A DNA stretch of 29,454 nt from Ectocarpus siliculosus (lineage: Eukaryota; Sar; Phaeophyceae; Ectocarpales; Ectocarpaceae), in assembly GCA_000310025.1 (NCBI GenBank), contig FN649730.1, positions 575,609 to 605,062 of the forward strand, written 5' to 3'. Shown piece after piece: positions 20,246 through 29,454 of this stretch; within the stretch, counting starts at the first letter, position 1, and the number at the start of each line of letters is the position of its first letter. The translations under genes and the position numbers were made by a program. Under the pieces are notes generated by a model that searched no databases, was not told where the DNA came from, and saw only the letters and a program-made list of their open reading frames with translations.

Positions 20246-20594
20246 AGTGGGACGATGGTGGGTTTCCCCAGAACATGAAGGTTACCTATCGACGTGCTGT
20301 TGTCATACCATGGTATTTACCGTGTCGTCCCAGCCCGACGACGCTCCCCCCCCTCCCCCTTCCGTACGCATGCCCGTTTTCGTTGTCTTGTAGCGTGCGA
20401 TCATGCAACGCGGACGTTTTGTCTGCGTGTACTTGGAGAAGACGATCGTCAAGATGAATACGCACCACGAGAACCGGCAAACAACCAAACACCTTTCCGG
20501 CAACGACGGTATCAGCAAACAACAAGAAAAGAAGTATCAATAGCAATCTCAAGACAGAGGTCGGCCGACGTGAACCCCCCTTTTCTCTCTCCTC
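20246..20594. other. 3' flank of the kinase gene
   Basis: Short region between the MITE and the kinase stop codon, probably its 3' untranslated region on the minus strand. A palindrome ATACCATGGTAT lies near 20306. No other gene is seen. Confidence 0.4.
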
Positions 20595-23465
20595 TCATGG
20601 CATGGGCGACATGTTGACGCCGCTTTGTTCCATCACGTCTCTGTCGTGCACGTTCATGTCTTTCGTCGTGAGGCGAGCCACGAGCAACTCCTCCACCTTC
20701 CGGTAGCTGTGGCAGACGAAACACGACCGTTACGAACGACACCGAAAGTGCCAGCAACAGTAGCACACCAGCGGGAACAACGGAGGATGTGTGTGAGAAA
20801 CAAAGGGGCGTCGCAGAGTGGTTCTGCTGTTGCATGTTGTCCCCCAAACGTGTCTCAAACATCGCGCACCCGGCACTTTCCACAGCCACATCAACAACAG
20901 CACACCAGTAGCAAACAGCCATTGCCACACGACAACAACAGCACACCAGCAGCAAAACAACCAGTCATCACACGACAACAACAACAACAACAACGTACTT
21001 CCTTCCTTCCTCCTCACCGGTAGTAATCGCCCCGCTTTCTCCGGAGAACCACCACGAAGCAGTCCGCCTCGGTCGTCGTCGCCCCGCCCCCCCCTCCTCC
21101 TGCGGAGCCCTCGACCTCCCGCCGCGAGACGACCCGGAACACCTTGGCGACCACGCCCACGCGCCCGCTTCCGAGCTTGGGGTCCTCCGGGATGACGGCG
21201 GACACCTTGGCCGTCTGCCTGAAGGTCCTCAGGCCGTTTTCCTTGTTTACTCCGGGATTTGACGGGGGGGGTGGGGGGTATTCGTTGTTGACAGTAGCCT
21301 TCGCAAGCAATCTACTCAAGTTTTTTGTTTTGCAGTTTTCTTTGTTTATTCCGGCGATCTAACAGGGGGGGGGGGGGGGGGGTACTCGTTGTTGATAGTA
21401 GCCTTCGCAAGGAACCTAAGCTTGGTTTCTTAAGTAGGGGGGGGTGCCGGGTTGGGTTGCGCCAGGAATTTAAGCTTGGTTTTAGGAGGGGGTATGGGGT
21501 TTGGGTTGGGGGTTAGGGATGGGGATACGAAGCCCCCTTCTCTATTTCATAGGGTACATTGTTAACACTGAAATCCTCGCCTCTCGTGGAGATCGCTTCG
21601 AAGGCGTTTCTTTCTGTCCACATCATTTTCCTCCGTTCCCACAATACGTACTCCTTCCTGCTAGAGATCGTCTAGAACACAACACAACACAACACACCCG
21701 ACCGGTTCTCATGCAACCCCAAAACAGCCGTGCCGCCCAGGGGCGAAACAGAGCCTGCCGTCCCCACACCTAGAGCTTCATCATCTAAGCAACACGCTCT
21801 CACGCAAACCACCACAGCCACAATCAGCACCACCACCACCACCACCAGCAGCGTACCTCGGCCCCCAGCTCGAACAGAGCCTGCTCCACCGCCTTCACGA
21901 GGTTCTTCAAGTCTCCGGTCGCCATGAAGCCCCCGGTTACCTTGGCCGCATCCTCCTCCAACATGGTAGGCACCTCGAACAGATCGTCCCCGGGCCCCCT
22001 CCACGTCGGGCGGTCGTGGGGGTTTTCCACGTACCCGGCCGACCCCCGACCCGGGGCCCCCGAACCAGCCGACGGGGACCCCGAGCCCTCGGGGCCGGCG
22101 GAATCTGCGGTGCCCCTGCTGCTGCTGGGCACGGTGCACAGGCGCTTTGACGCCATCGACTGCTCGTACAACTCCTGCATTTTCTGTTGGTTGAGCGGCA
22201 GCGGTGGGTAGGTACGTTTGTTGTTTGGAGGAGGTATCGGTTAGGTGGTAAAACGTACCCACAACTTGTTCGGAAAAAAACAAAAAAAAATCCAGTGGTG
22301 TTGATGTTGGCATCCCGTGGGCCCATGGACAAAAATGGTGGTATAGTTAACCGTTCCGCGCGTTGGTGACCGGCATAGGCGTTGCCCTTGCTTCTTTTGC
22401 CGTTCGGGGGGAGGAACCAGTCGGTCATGACTCACGTCGAAGAGAAACAGCGGTTAGTAGAGGTCGTCTACATGTGCTTGATCGACCGGAGTCGTCGACA
22501 GAAGATGTTGAGACTTATAAAAAAATCACTTCGGAAAGGTCTCGACGAGACGGCGGTTCCAATGCCGACATTTTCGACTCCGCCCCTCTTTTTACTACTG
22601 TGGAGCAGCAATCGAGCTTTGCAAATCGGTTCAGGGGTTGTGATATCTTACACCATGTCACCTACGGTAATCGAGCTTTGCAAATCGGTCCAGAGGGTGT
22701 GATATCTTGCGTCACTGTCACCTACGGTAATCGAGCTTTGGAAGCCGGTCCAGGGGGTGTGATATCTCACGCCACGTCGCCTACGGTAACGCTCTCACCT
22801 CGCGGAGCACCGCCCGGGGATCCTCAGGCCTTCCTTTCCAGAAGGCACCCCGCGGAGCGGCCACCACGTAAGGGTGATTCATTATCTGGTCGACATTGAT
22901 CCTGTAGTTAAGGAAGGGGGGGGGGGACGGGATTCTGTCAGTGGGAGATGCCAAAGCGCTGTCCTTGTCTTGCTTGAAACTTGCACAAACCAGTTTCTGG
23001 AGGGCAAATCAAGAGGGCAACAAGACAAATTGAACACAGTGGCGCACATTTCAATTCTACGGTACGCTAAAATCGCGCGCTCAAAGAGATCAAGGCAACG
23101 CGGTCGACCATCGATCGATCCTTTATTCGACAACAGACTTTTCGACTTTTGTTCGGACTCAAGCATCTATATTTGCCTCTACTGGGTAGTTTGCCTTTGG
23201 AAGGCGTCGGGGCCAGTTGGACGAGTTCGGATGTTGAATGTACCTACCAGAGATCGGAACGGTTTTGGATGTCACGACCAACACAACGACGACGACGATG
23301 GCAACAGCAACAGCAACAACCACCACCAACGGCACAACACCAACATCATCGACAACGACAACAACAACAACAACATCACCATCACCGACCACGACGACAA
23401 CAACGACAACAACAACACCATCATCGACAACGATAACAACAACAACAACACCATCATCGACAACG

Positions 23466-23522
<57 letters not shown>

Positions 23523-25496
23523 TCATCGACAACAACAACAACAACAACAACAACGACGACGACGACGAGAACGACGTGTTGAGTATTTCTCCGAGAACGG
23601 CACGTACCGGTGTGCGGGATTGACCGTGAGCATGGCCTGAATAAGGTGCTTGGCGTCTTCGGGTAACAGGGGAGCTGTGTTCTGGTGGCTTTGCCAGAAC
23701 AGGTCCTGTCGACCGAGCTGAAAAGTATGACAAAAAAGGGGCAGAAACGAAAAGGATCAAAAGGATCAGGACGAGATGCGTTAAAAAAAGAACAAGAAGA
23801 TGGAGAACAGAATAAATACCGTGAATCAAGAGTGGTAATGTTGTCCAGAAAAAAAAAGAAGAGAGAAAGCAGCGAAAATATCAAATGAAACATTAAGGAA
23901 AAATAAATACACGAAACATGAGACCGGAGAAGAAAAAGATTCCACAAGCACAACACGAGTTGGGTAACTTGGTCGATGAGACGCCCCGGTGTGGTTGTAG
24001 TGGCACTGAATTTACCTTATCTTTTTACTGTGAGCCAGCGGCCACAGAGCATATCTTCCAGGTAGCAACTCCAATCCGCGGTCACACAGAAGGGTGTTCA
24101 TCTCCCTGAGGCCCCCGACCCACCCTTCCTGCGGTATGGTATATATACCCCTCCAAAAATGAACACAAATCTGGGAAATTTGGACCCTTTTCCTGGGCAC
24201 AATATACTCGGGATCAACGTCCCTTGCCAATAAGGCAGGGAAAACGGAAGTCAAATTCCTCCACGCCTACGCATATCTCCTGTAACGGCTCAAGTTGGGA
24301 TGCGCTGCGCTTCTGCACCTTGAGAGCCCGGAACCACCAGTCTGACTCGTTCGCCTTTTCCATCGGGGGGTGGCCTGCCAGCATCGTGAACAGGATCACG
24401 CCCGAGCTCCAAACGTCCGCCTGACGCACACATACACACAAGTGCATTTAGAAGTGTTTTGTGTTTTCAACCGCACTGAGACTGGCGTCTTTTCATTGGT
24501 CAGCCGGTTAGTTAGCGCGGTCGATGCTAATAATAAAAACACACACACACAAAACAAGTGTCACCGGGAGAGATTGTGTAGAAAATATACATACACTCAA
24601 AAGAAAAGTCTATGTACCCGTTCGAGATATTTCTTAGAAAATATACATACACTCAAACTAAACAACATGTACTCATCCGAGATATACCCACAGTCGAAGG
24701 GGATGGCTGAAGTCTTCACAGTGAGTGGGTGGAAAACCCGATTGCATACTGGGCTTATTTTATAGTTGATTTATGTAAGCCTATGCACCGAAATAACATG
24801 TAAACATACCACCAAAGCGAGACTGCCCGTTCGAGATATAACCACATTCGAAGGGGATGGGTTGAAGTCTTTTCAGTAAACGGACTTTTTGTACTCGCTC
24901 GACTTAAGCAAAATAATTACTGTCGAGTCCGCTGTGAAAGAAAACACAATCGTACACAAGGCTCCCCTTCGGGAGTTAGGCGGCTTTCCTCCTATATATA
25001 TGCCCATTCAATTTAATATTATGAAATATGTTGTAGGGTTTTTTGTATACTTTTAGGGTTTTGGAGGACAAGCAAAATTTTTGATGGTCTAGCCCGCTGC
25101 GAAAGAAAGGAAAATTGTGTACGAGGAATTTATTTAAATGTGCCTATTCAATGAATTTAATCTTTTACATTTTAAATAAATGAATATTAAAGTTTAATAT
25201 TCGTTGTTCTTTTTCAATACTTTTTATTTTATTTTTTGGAGGACAGGTTGAATATAGCTCCCACCTTAGTTGCGTCGTACGCCGCGTCGTCGCCGTAAGC
25301 GTAGCTTTGCCCCAGGTTGAGAACCTCCGGGGCCATGTAGGTCCTCGATCCCACGATGCTGCTGCAAATCATGCGCTCCCGCCCCAAAGCTGCGAACCCG
25401 AAATCAGCAATCTTCGCTTACAGCAGGTAAGTAGAACGTGGATACAGCGTGCGCACGAAAGAGAGAGAGAGAGAGTAAAGATGTGTTGGAGGATAG

Positions 25497-25541
<45 letters not shown>

Positions 25542-28500
25542 AAGATGTGTTGGAGGATAGACAAGAGAGAGAGAGAGAGAGAGAGAGAGTGAGAGAGAGG
25601 CAAGGGGGATGTGTCAACAGATGGGCGATGTACAGGGGAGCTTGGTTGTGCATTAGGCAAAGTCTGGGGGATCGAGTGCCGTTCCTGAAGGAATCAAAAC
25701 AAGAAAGACGAGAGAGGAAAACCACAAGGCGACAGAGAAAAGGCAGAGACACGGGAGACAGAGAGGGTGGAGGTAACAGCACACCGATCGACACCAACCA
25801 CACTCGGTGTGATCGGGTTCCCAGTAGCCTTCGAAGGGTTTTTCTACTAAGCGGTACCAAACATGTCGGGTAAAGCAGGCAAAAATCGTGAAAGTTGGGT
25901 TAGGGATAGGGTCTGCGTACCCCCCTCGCTGTCTCTATTTCCTCATAAAAACTTAATTTATCGGGAAGGGGGCCCGTGTGATCATCCCAGCCTTAACAGC
26001 TCCTCTACAGATTTCTCTCGCCCACCTTGAGAGTGAAGTCAGAGTCCAAAAGCAGGTTCTCCGGCTTTAGGTCGCGGTGACACACGCCATTATCTGTGGG
26101 TGCAAGAAACGGATCAGAGGGTGTGGGTTAGGGTGGTCGATCCCGGACCCATGCTCAAGATTTCATTGTAGCTATGTCGTAGAGAATGCGGGGCAGCTGC
26201 AAGAAAGAGCTGCGACGATGAAGATGTGTGGGCTGGGAGAATATCGCTGAACAACAAACAGTGACGTAGGGCGTTCAGACGCTTTGCGGGAAGGAAAGCG
26301 CGATCACGGCAACAACAACAACGGCAGCAGCAGCAGCAACAGCAGCAACAACCAGAACAACACAAGATCACGCACAATCACTAATGGCTAGGGTAAGGTA
26401 ACAACAACAACAACGACGACGACAGCAGCGGGCAATCAACGCGAGTCCTGGCGACGACGTAGGCAAGGCGCCTCCGGCGTGAAATAATGACAGAAACCTT
26501 TCCACCTACTCCTTGGTACAGAGCCGTAGAATCAAGAGCAGCATGCACAAAAAACACACACAGAGAGATAGAGAGAGCAACAGCAGTGCTGCATGGTAGA
26601 TTTGGATATTTCGTTTACTTTACTACTACCACGACACTACTGCTGTCGTCCGTCGTCCAACTCCTGCGCCTCCCGCTGTCGGCAGAACCCTTTCGCGGGT
26701 TCCCCTGTTCTATCCCGCTATAAGGACTGACGTCGCTTGGAGACTGACGTCTTTTCATTGATCAGCCAGTTAGCGCGGTCGATGCTAATAATAAAAACAC
26801 ACAGCCACAAAATCCCTGAGTGGCACACACGTACCGTGGCAGAACTTGACGCCACACATGAGCTGCCTGAAGTACTCCTTGCACACTATAGGGGGGAAGC
26901 CGCCCGGCTGAGACAGTAACTCGAACAGCTCTCCCTTCTCGCACAACTCTAACACCAGGATGGGTGCATTCTGCCGCAAAATGAGGGGAGGGGAGGGGGT
27001 GGGGGGGGGAGGAGAAGACAAAGAAGAGTGTTCGTTACATAGGCTCATCGGGACAAACGAAAAAGACCACGCACCAGGACCGAGACGAAACTAAATCCCC
27101 CCGCTTCTTTCTCTTGATTGGTCGTTCGTTCTATGCCGTCGTTCTGTGGCAAGTAACGTAGAGCGTAGATCGAAGAGGCTTGACGTATATCCAAGGCTCG
27201 TCGGGACAAAAGAAAAAGACCACGCAAAGACAACCCGACCGAGTAGTTAGCTCCGCTTCTGTCTCTTTCGATTGGTCGTTCGTTCTATGCCGTCCTTCTA
27301 TGGCAAGTAACGTAGATCGGAGGAGCTTTGACGTACGTGGATCCAAGAGATTTGGCCTACATGAACAGCTACTACGCGCAGGACATCCTTCTACAAAATA
27401 ACGTGCCACCAGCAAACACAAAAATCAGAGCCGTTGTCTGTCACAACGACATGAGGATGTTGGCCCCCCACCAACAGCCCGCTAATCAAGCACGTGTTAC
27501 CACGTGTATAGCGAGGACCTCCCTTGTTTGTTTTATTGTTTCAATTTTTAAAAGAACACAAGAAAATTGTCTCCTCCACCGGTAAGAGTCCGTGGTAGAT
27601 TACCAATGGATTTATCGTATTGTAGCGTGACCAACTTCTATTTCGGCGAACAAAAAAAAAAAAAGTATGTAAAAAAAGTAAATTAAAAAGTATATAATAA
27701 AGAAAGAATGAATCACCGTAAGGTCGCCGTTCCGCCTGGGGTAAGTCGCGTCGAACATAGCCCTGATCAGCGACACCGTGTGCTCGTGGGACCCACATCT
27801 CTGCATCGCAAGGACCTGCGAACGAAGCGTCCAACAAACGCAGAGGAGGAAAGTAGGAACAAAAAAAAAGTGGTTATGCTGTACTGCTGTAGATATCTCG
27901 AACGCGAAGTATATTCTGTGATTGTATGTACCGTGTTCTAACAAAAAAAAAGAGAACAAAAATGTATTGAGGCGGTTTCGTTTCAGCGGTGCAACCTCGA
28001 ACAGGGCGGGAGCGGGTTTCCCAGTTATAGGGGCGTGCGGTTATGAAACGTATGAAATTCATCGCAGCACAGCGCTCGGTCAGGTGTTTGATCAGTAGGG
28101 ACAGATGAAGGTACTGGGTGGAGAGATTGGATTTTTTTTTTTTTGTGAAGACAACAATAACAACAACAACAACAACAACAACAGCAACAGCAGCAACAAC
28201 AACGAGTGTCGACAACAACAACATCCACGAGTGTCGACAATAACGCCTTGAGGACGAGCACGGTGGCGACAAAATCAACGCGCAAACACGAACTTCATCG
28301 AAAACACTGAAAAGAAAAAAAAAAAAGTTGGATTTGGATGCACGACACCGGAAGCGAACAAACAAGAGCAGCTTCGTCGGAAACACTGACGATGATCAAA
28401 ACTTCGTGGGATGCACGCCACTTTTCGACTTATCTCCCTCCTCCTTCGCGGTTCCCCCAGGAGTACAGAGCGAGCCAACAATCAAGAAAACCGTGTAAGT

Positions 28501-29454
28501 GCTACCTTTTAAGAAAACCGTGTACGTATTATTCCACTCGATACATGCTCGGTTCTTCCCCGTCGGTGGGGGCAACGGTAACCCATCGGCGCTTAATTGT
28601 ATACGTTTTTTTAGTGTAGTTGGCTTGTGACCACGGAAGGCATTCGCGTTAGTTGAGCGGAGACCGGTATGTGAGGACAACAACAAGTGCAGGATTCTTC
28701 AACCGAGCGCCTGTTCTTGCACTGTAATGGGCCAGGTTCGTAGGAAGTGTGGATCATTTTTTGAGTCTGCAATTTCTTAGCTCCCAGGTGTTCATTACAC
28801 TGGTGGCGCGCTCGTTCTGAAAACCGATCGATCGATTCGAAAAAGAAAAACAAAAGAAAAAACGAAGCGTGGTACGAAGACTTTCTTCCCAACATTCGCG
28901 AGTCAACGTGAATCAAGAACAAAAGAAAGCACACTCTCTCTGCTACAATAGTGCATGGTACATGGTATACATGGAGCCCACTGAGTGGGAAGCGTCGGCC
29001 TGCCCGGCCCATGCGCGGCTATGTATACGGTAATTTTTCCATGATACTTTCCACCATCGTACACCGCCGAGTGAGTGGGAAGAGCCGGCCCGCCCGGCCC
29101 ATGCGCTGCTATGTATACGGTAAATTTTCCATGATACTTTCCACCATCGTACACCGCCGAGTGAGTGGGAAGAGCCGGCCCGCCCGGCCCATGCGCGGCT
29201 ATGTATACGGTATTTTCCCATGGTATCTTCCACCATCGTCCACTACCGAGTGAGTGGGAAGAGCCGGCCCGCCCGGCCCATGCGCGGCTATGTACGCGGT
29301 ATTTTCCAATGGTATCTTCTACCATCGTCCGCCCCGACGACACGCGAGGTGCGCACGCTTACCTCATCGTTGAGCCTGCTGGACCTACGGTAGTAGCTCG
29401 GGTCGCGGGGGTCGAGCTTGTCCATGACCTTGAGGGCCACCGTCTCGCCCCTCT
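20595..29454 (-). CDS. Ser/Thr protein kinase, CAMK/SnRK-like, 11 exons, 5' partial
   Basis: Exons 5' to 3': 29363-29454, 27717-27815, 26835-26970, 26026-26093, 25265-25411, 24319-24420, 23608-23717, 22799-22901, 21857-22183, 21018-21241, 20595-20706. All phases match, giving 505 residues and a TGA stop. Catalytic motifs in order (partial numbering): VALKVMDK with Lys8; alpha-C Glu30; hinge LVLELCEKGELFELL; catalytic loop HRDLKPEN (Asp116, Lys118, Asn121); DFG at 134-136; APE at 158-160; DVWSSGVILFTMLAGHPP from 182; the late conserved Arg251 in NPAHR. All key residues are present, so an active kinase is expected. The Gly-rich loop and start codon lie beyond the window. The HPP...ESDWWFRALK segment and the C-terminal tail suggest the CAMK group. 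The exact acceptor of the tenth exon (21241) is the least certain junction. Confidence 0.9.
20880..21000. repeat. CAA-rich intronic repeat
   Basis: Two blocks of CAACAACAGCACACCAG[TC]AGCAAA followed by (ACA)n up to about 20996. On the kinase sense strand this is a GTT-rich tract beginning roughly 20 bases after the donor at 21017. Confidence 0.8.
21270..21430. repeat. Diverged duplication with G runs in a kinase intron
   Basis: TATTCGTTGTTGACAGTAGC followed by CTTCGCAAG (21279-21307) recurs as TACTCGTTGTTGATAGTAGC plus CTTCGCAAG (21383-21411), each preceded by a G run and a TTTGTTTA.TCCGG block. The first copy overlaps the acceptor region of the tenth kinase exon, so part of the splice-site area has been duplicated. 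Confidence 0.65.
22611..22789. repeat. Three tandem copies of a MITE terminal repeat
   Basis: Copies begin at 22611, 22670 and 22730 with ATCGAGCTTTG and run through CGGT[CT]CAG.GG..GTGATATCT to CCTACGGTA, the right terminal repeat of the 19253-19476 family. There is no left terminus. The stretch 22540-22610 resembles the element interior. The array stops about 10 bases from the splice donor at 22798 of the eighth kinase exon. Confidence 0.85.
23281..23577. repeat. Long CAA/GAC-rich microsatellite in a kinase intron
   Basis: About 300 bp of CAA, CGA and CATCATCGA units. On the sense strand it is GTT/GTC-rich and starts about 30 bases downstream of the donor at 23607. Poly-Asn, poly-Thr and poly-Val frames over it are artefacts. 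Confidence 0.95.
24478..24558. repeat. 81-bp intronic repeat, copy 1
   Basis: Matches 26740-26820 with few differences: GAGACTGGCGTCTTTTCATT, then TTAGCGCGGTCGATGCTAAT and AATAAAAACACACA. It lies in the intron upstream of the sixth kinase exon. Confidence 0.85.
24579..24895. repeat. AT-rich intronic repeat cluster
   Basis: TAGAAAATATACATACACTC occurs at 24579 and 24635 (period 56). CCGAGATATACCCACAGTCG near 24675 and TCGAGATATAACCACATTCG near 24830 are both followed by AAGGGGATGG and TGAAGTCTT. The following sequence to 25250 is the most AT-rich of the window, with further loose repeats of GGTTTTGGAGGACA type. Confidence 0.7.
25461..25598. repeat. Compound (GA)n minisatellite
   Basis: Three GA runs (25461-25475, 25501-25539, 25564-25598) separated by two identical spacers of about 25 bases beginning TAAAGATGTGTTGGAGGATA. 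It lies about 50 bp upstream of the exon carrying the DFG motif, on the acceptor side of that intron. Confidence 0.95.
26310..26427. repeat. CAA/CAG intronic microsatellites
   Basis: AACAACAACAACGGCAGCAG and related units at 26310-26360, and (CAA)n(CGA)n at 26399-26427, within the kinase intron 26094-26834. Confidence 0.85.
26740..26820. repeat. 81-bp intronic repeat, copy 2
   Basis: Counterpart of 24478-24558, with GAGACTGACGTCTTTTCATT and GCGGTCGATGCTAATAATAA. It lies 14 bases from the donor at 26834 of the third exon. Confidence 0.85.
27041..27345. repeat. 153-bp tandem duplication in a kinase intron
   Basis: Unit 1 begins AGGCTCATCGGGACAAACGA at 27041 and unit 2 AGGCTCGTCGGGACAAAAGA at 27194. 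Both contain GATTGGTCGTTCGTTCTATG and GGCAAGTAACGTAGA. Divergence is modest. Confidence 0.9.
28151..28203. repeat. (CAA)n microsatellite
   Basis: ACAACAATAACAACAACAAC through CAGCAACAAC in the first visible kinase intron (27816-29362), followed by two GAGTGTCGACAA motifs. Confidence 0.9.
28981..29340. repeat. 90-bp tandem array, four units
   Basis: Units start at 28981, 29071, 29161 and 29250 with [CG]TGAGTGGGAAG, then CGGCCCATGCGC, CTATGTA.[AG]CGGTA.TTT and a T[AC]CCATCGT block. The array occupies the donor-proximal end of the first visible kinase intron and ends 22 bases from the donor at 29362. Each unit has a GTGAGTGGG motif on the plus strand, antisense to the gene. Confidence 0.95.

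Larger units (their letters stand above)
20595..22183 (-). other. Kinase C-terminal regulatory region with KA1-like end
   Basis: Covers the last three kinase exons. Residues 286-394 hold a Ser/Gly/Pro-rich linker (about 300-335), then an acidic helix-forming stretch (LKNLVKAVEQALFELGAE at its end). Residues 403-480 read as alternating strands closing with CFVVVLRRKRGDYYRYRKVE, the pattern of the KA1 fold at the C-terminus of MARK, AMPK/SnRK and CIPK kinases (strand, basic turn, aromatic, helix). A Gly run (about 440-447) interrupts it. KA1 assignment is by pattern only. In known kinases KA1 binds acidic phospholipids or autoinhibits. Confidence 0.5.

Noticed and set aside
22874-23956. Long Asn, Thr, Val or Leu homopolymeric frames on both strands
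   Set aside because: They are translations of the CAA-type microsatellite in a kinase intron.
24012-24254. 80-codon minus-strand frame between kinase exons
   Set aside because: The kinase sequence passes in phase from 24319 directly to 23717 with conserved residues on both sides, so this is intron.
25905-26130. GGGTTAGGG-like strings as telomeric repeats
   Set aside because: Only isolated single matches, with no tandem array.
28981-29340. 90-bp repeats considered as a CRISPR array
   Set aside because: The units are contiguous with no unique spacers, and the array lies in an intron of a eukaryotic kinase gene.

Overview
The window looks like nuclear DNA of a multicellular stramenopile, most plausibly a brown alga of the Ectocarpus type. 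This is an inference from long repeat-laden introns (up to about 2 kb), GC-rich exons set in roughly 50% GC surroundings, GT-AG splice sites, abundant CAA, GA and GCC microsatellites, and the absence of any bacterial gene layout. I searched no database. The gene models were built by hand from open frames, splice-site consensus and reading-phase continuity.

Layout. Positions 1-495 are homopolymer-rich, poor-quality sequence. A 160-base gap of N (17863-18022) is flanked on the left by similar sequence. Four gene models are proposed. (1) A tentative small minus-strand gene, 1734-2720, whose first exon has a strong start context. (2) A minus-strand gene, 5737-8970, with four exons in perfect phase, encoding about 183 residues: an Ala/Gly/Arg-rich leader that resembles an organelle-targeting sequence, then a helical domain I do not recognise. 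(3) A plus-strand gene, 10685-17120, with five exons in perfect phase, encoding about 713 residues: signal peptide, low-complexity ectodomain, one long hydrophobic segment, then a Ser/Gly/Ala-rich tail. (4) A minus-strand Ser/Thr protein kinase gene, 20595-29454, with eleven exons and the 5' end outside the window. It has a complete set of visible catalytic motifs from the VALK lysine onward and a C-terminal region resembling a KA1 domain, which suggests a CAMK/SnRK-like kinase. Nothing indicates that these genes act in one pathway.

Repeats carry most of the unusual biology. A family of about 220-bp terminal-inverted-repeat elements (MITE-like, probable TA target site) has at least four copies, one nested inside another; its terminal repeat is amplified three times in tandem in a kinase intron, about 10 bp from a splice donor. 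Two tRNA-derived SINE-like heads share box A and box B at identical spacing. Several introns carry tandem arrays or sense-strand GTT/GTG tracts just downstream of the donor. The decamer TACAGCAGTA occurs seven times exactly.

The strongest calls are the kinase and the two other multi-exon models. Intergenic stretches contain open frames on both strands that I could not assign.
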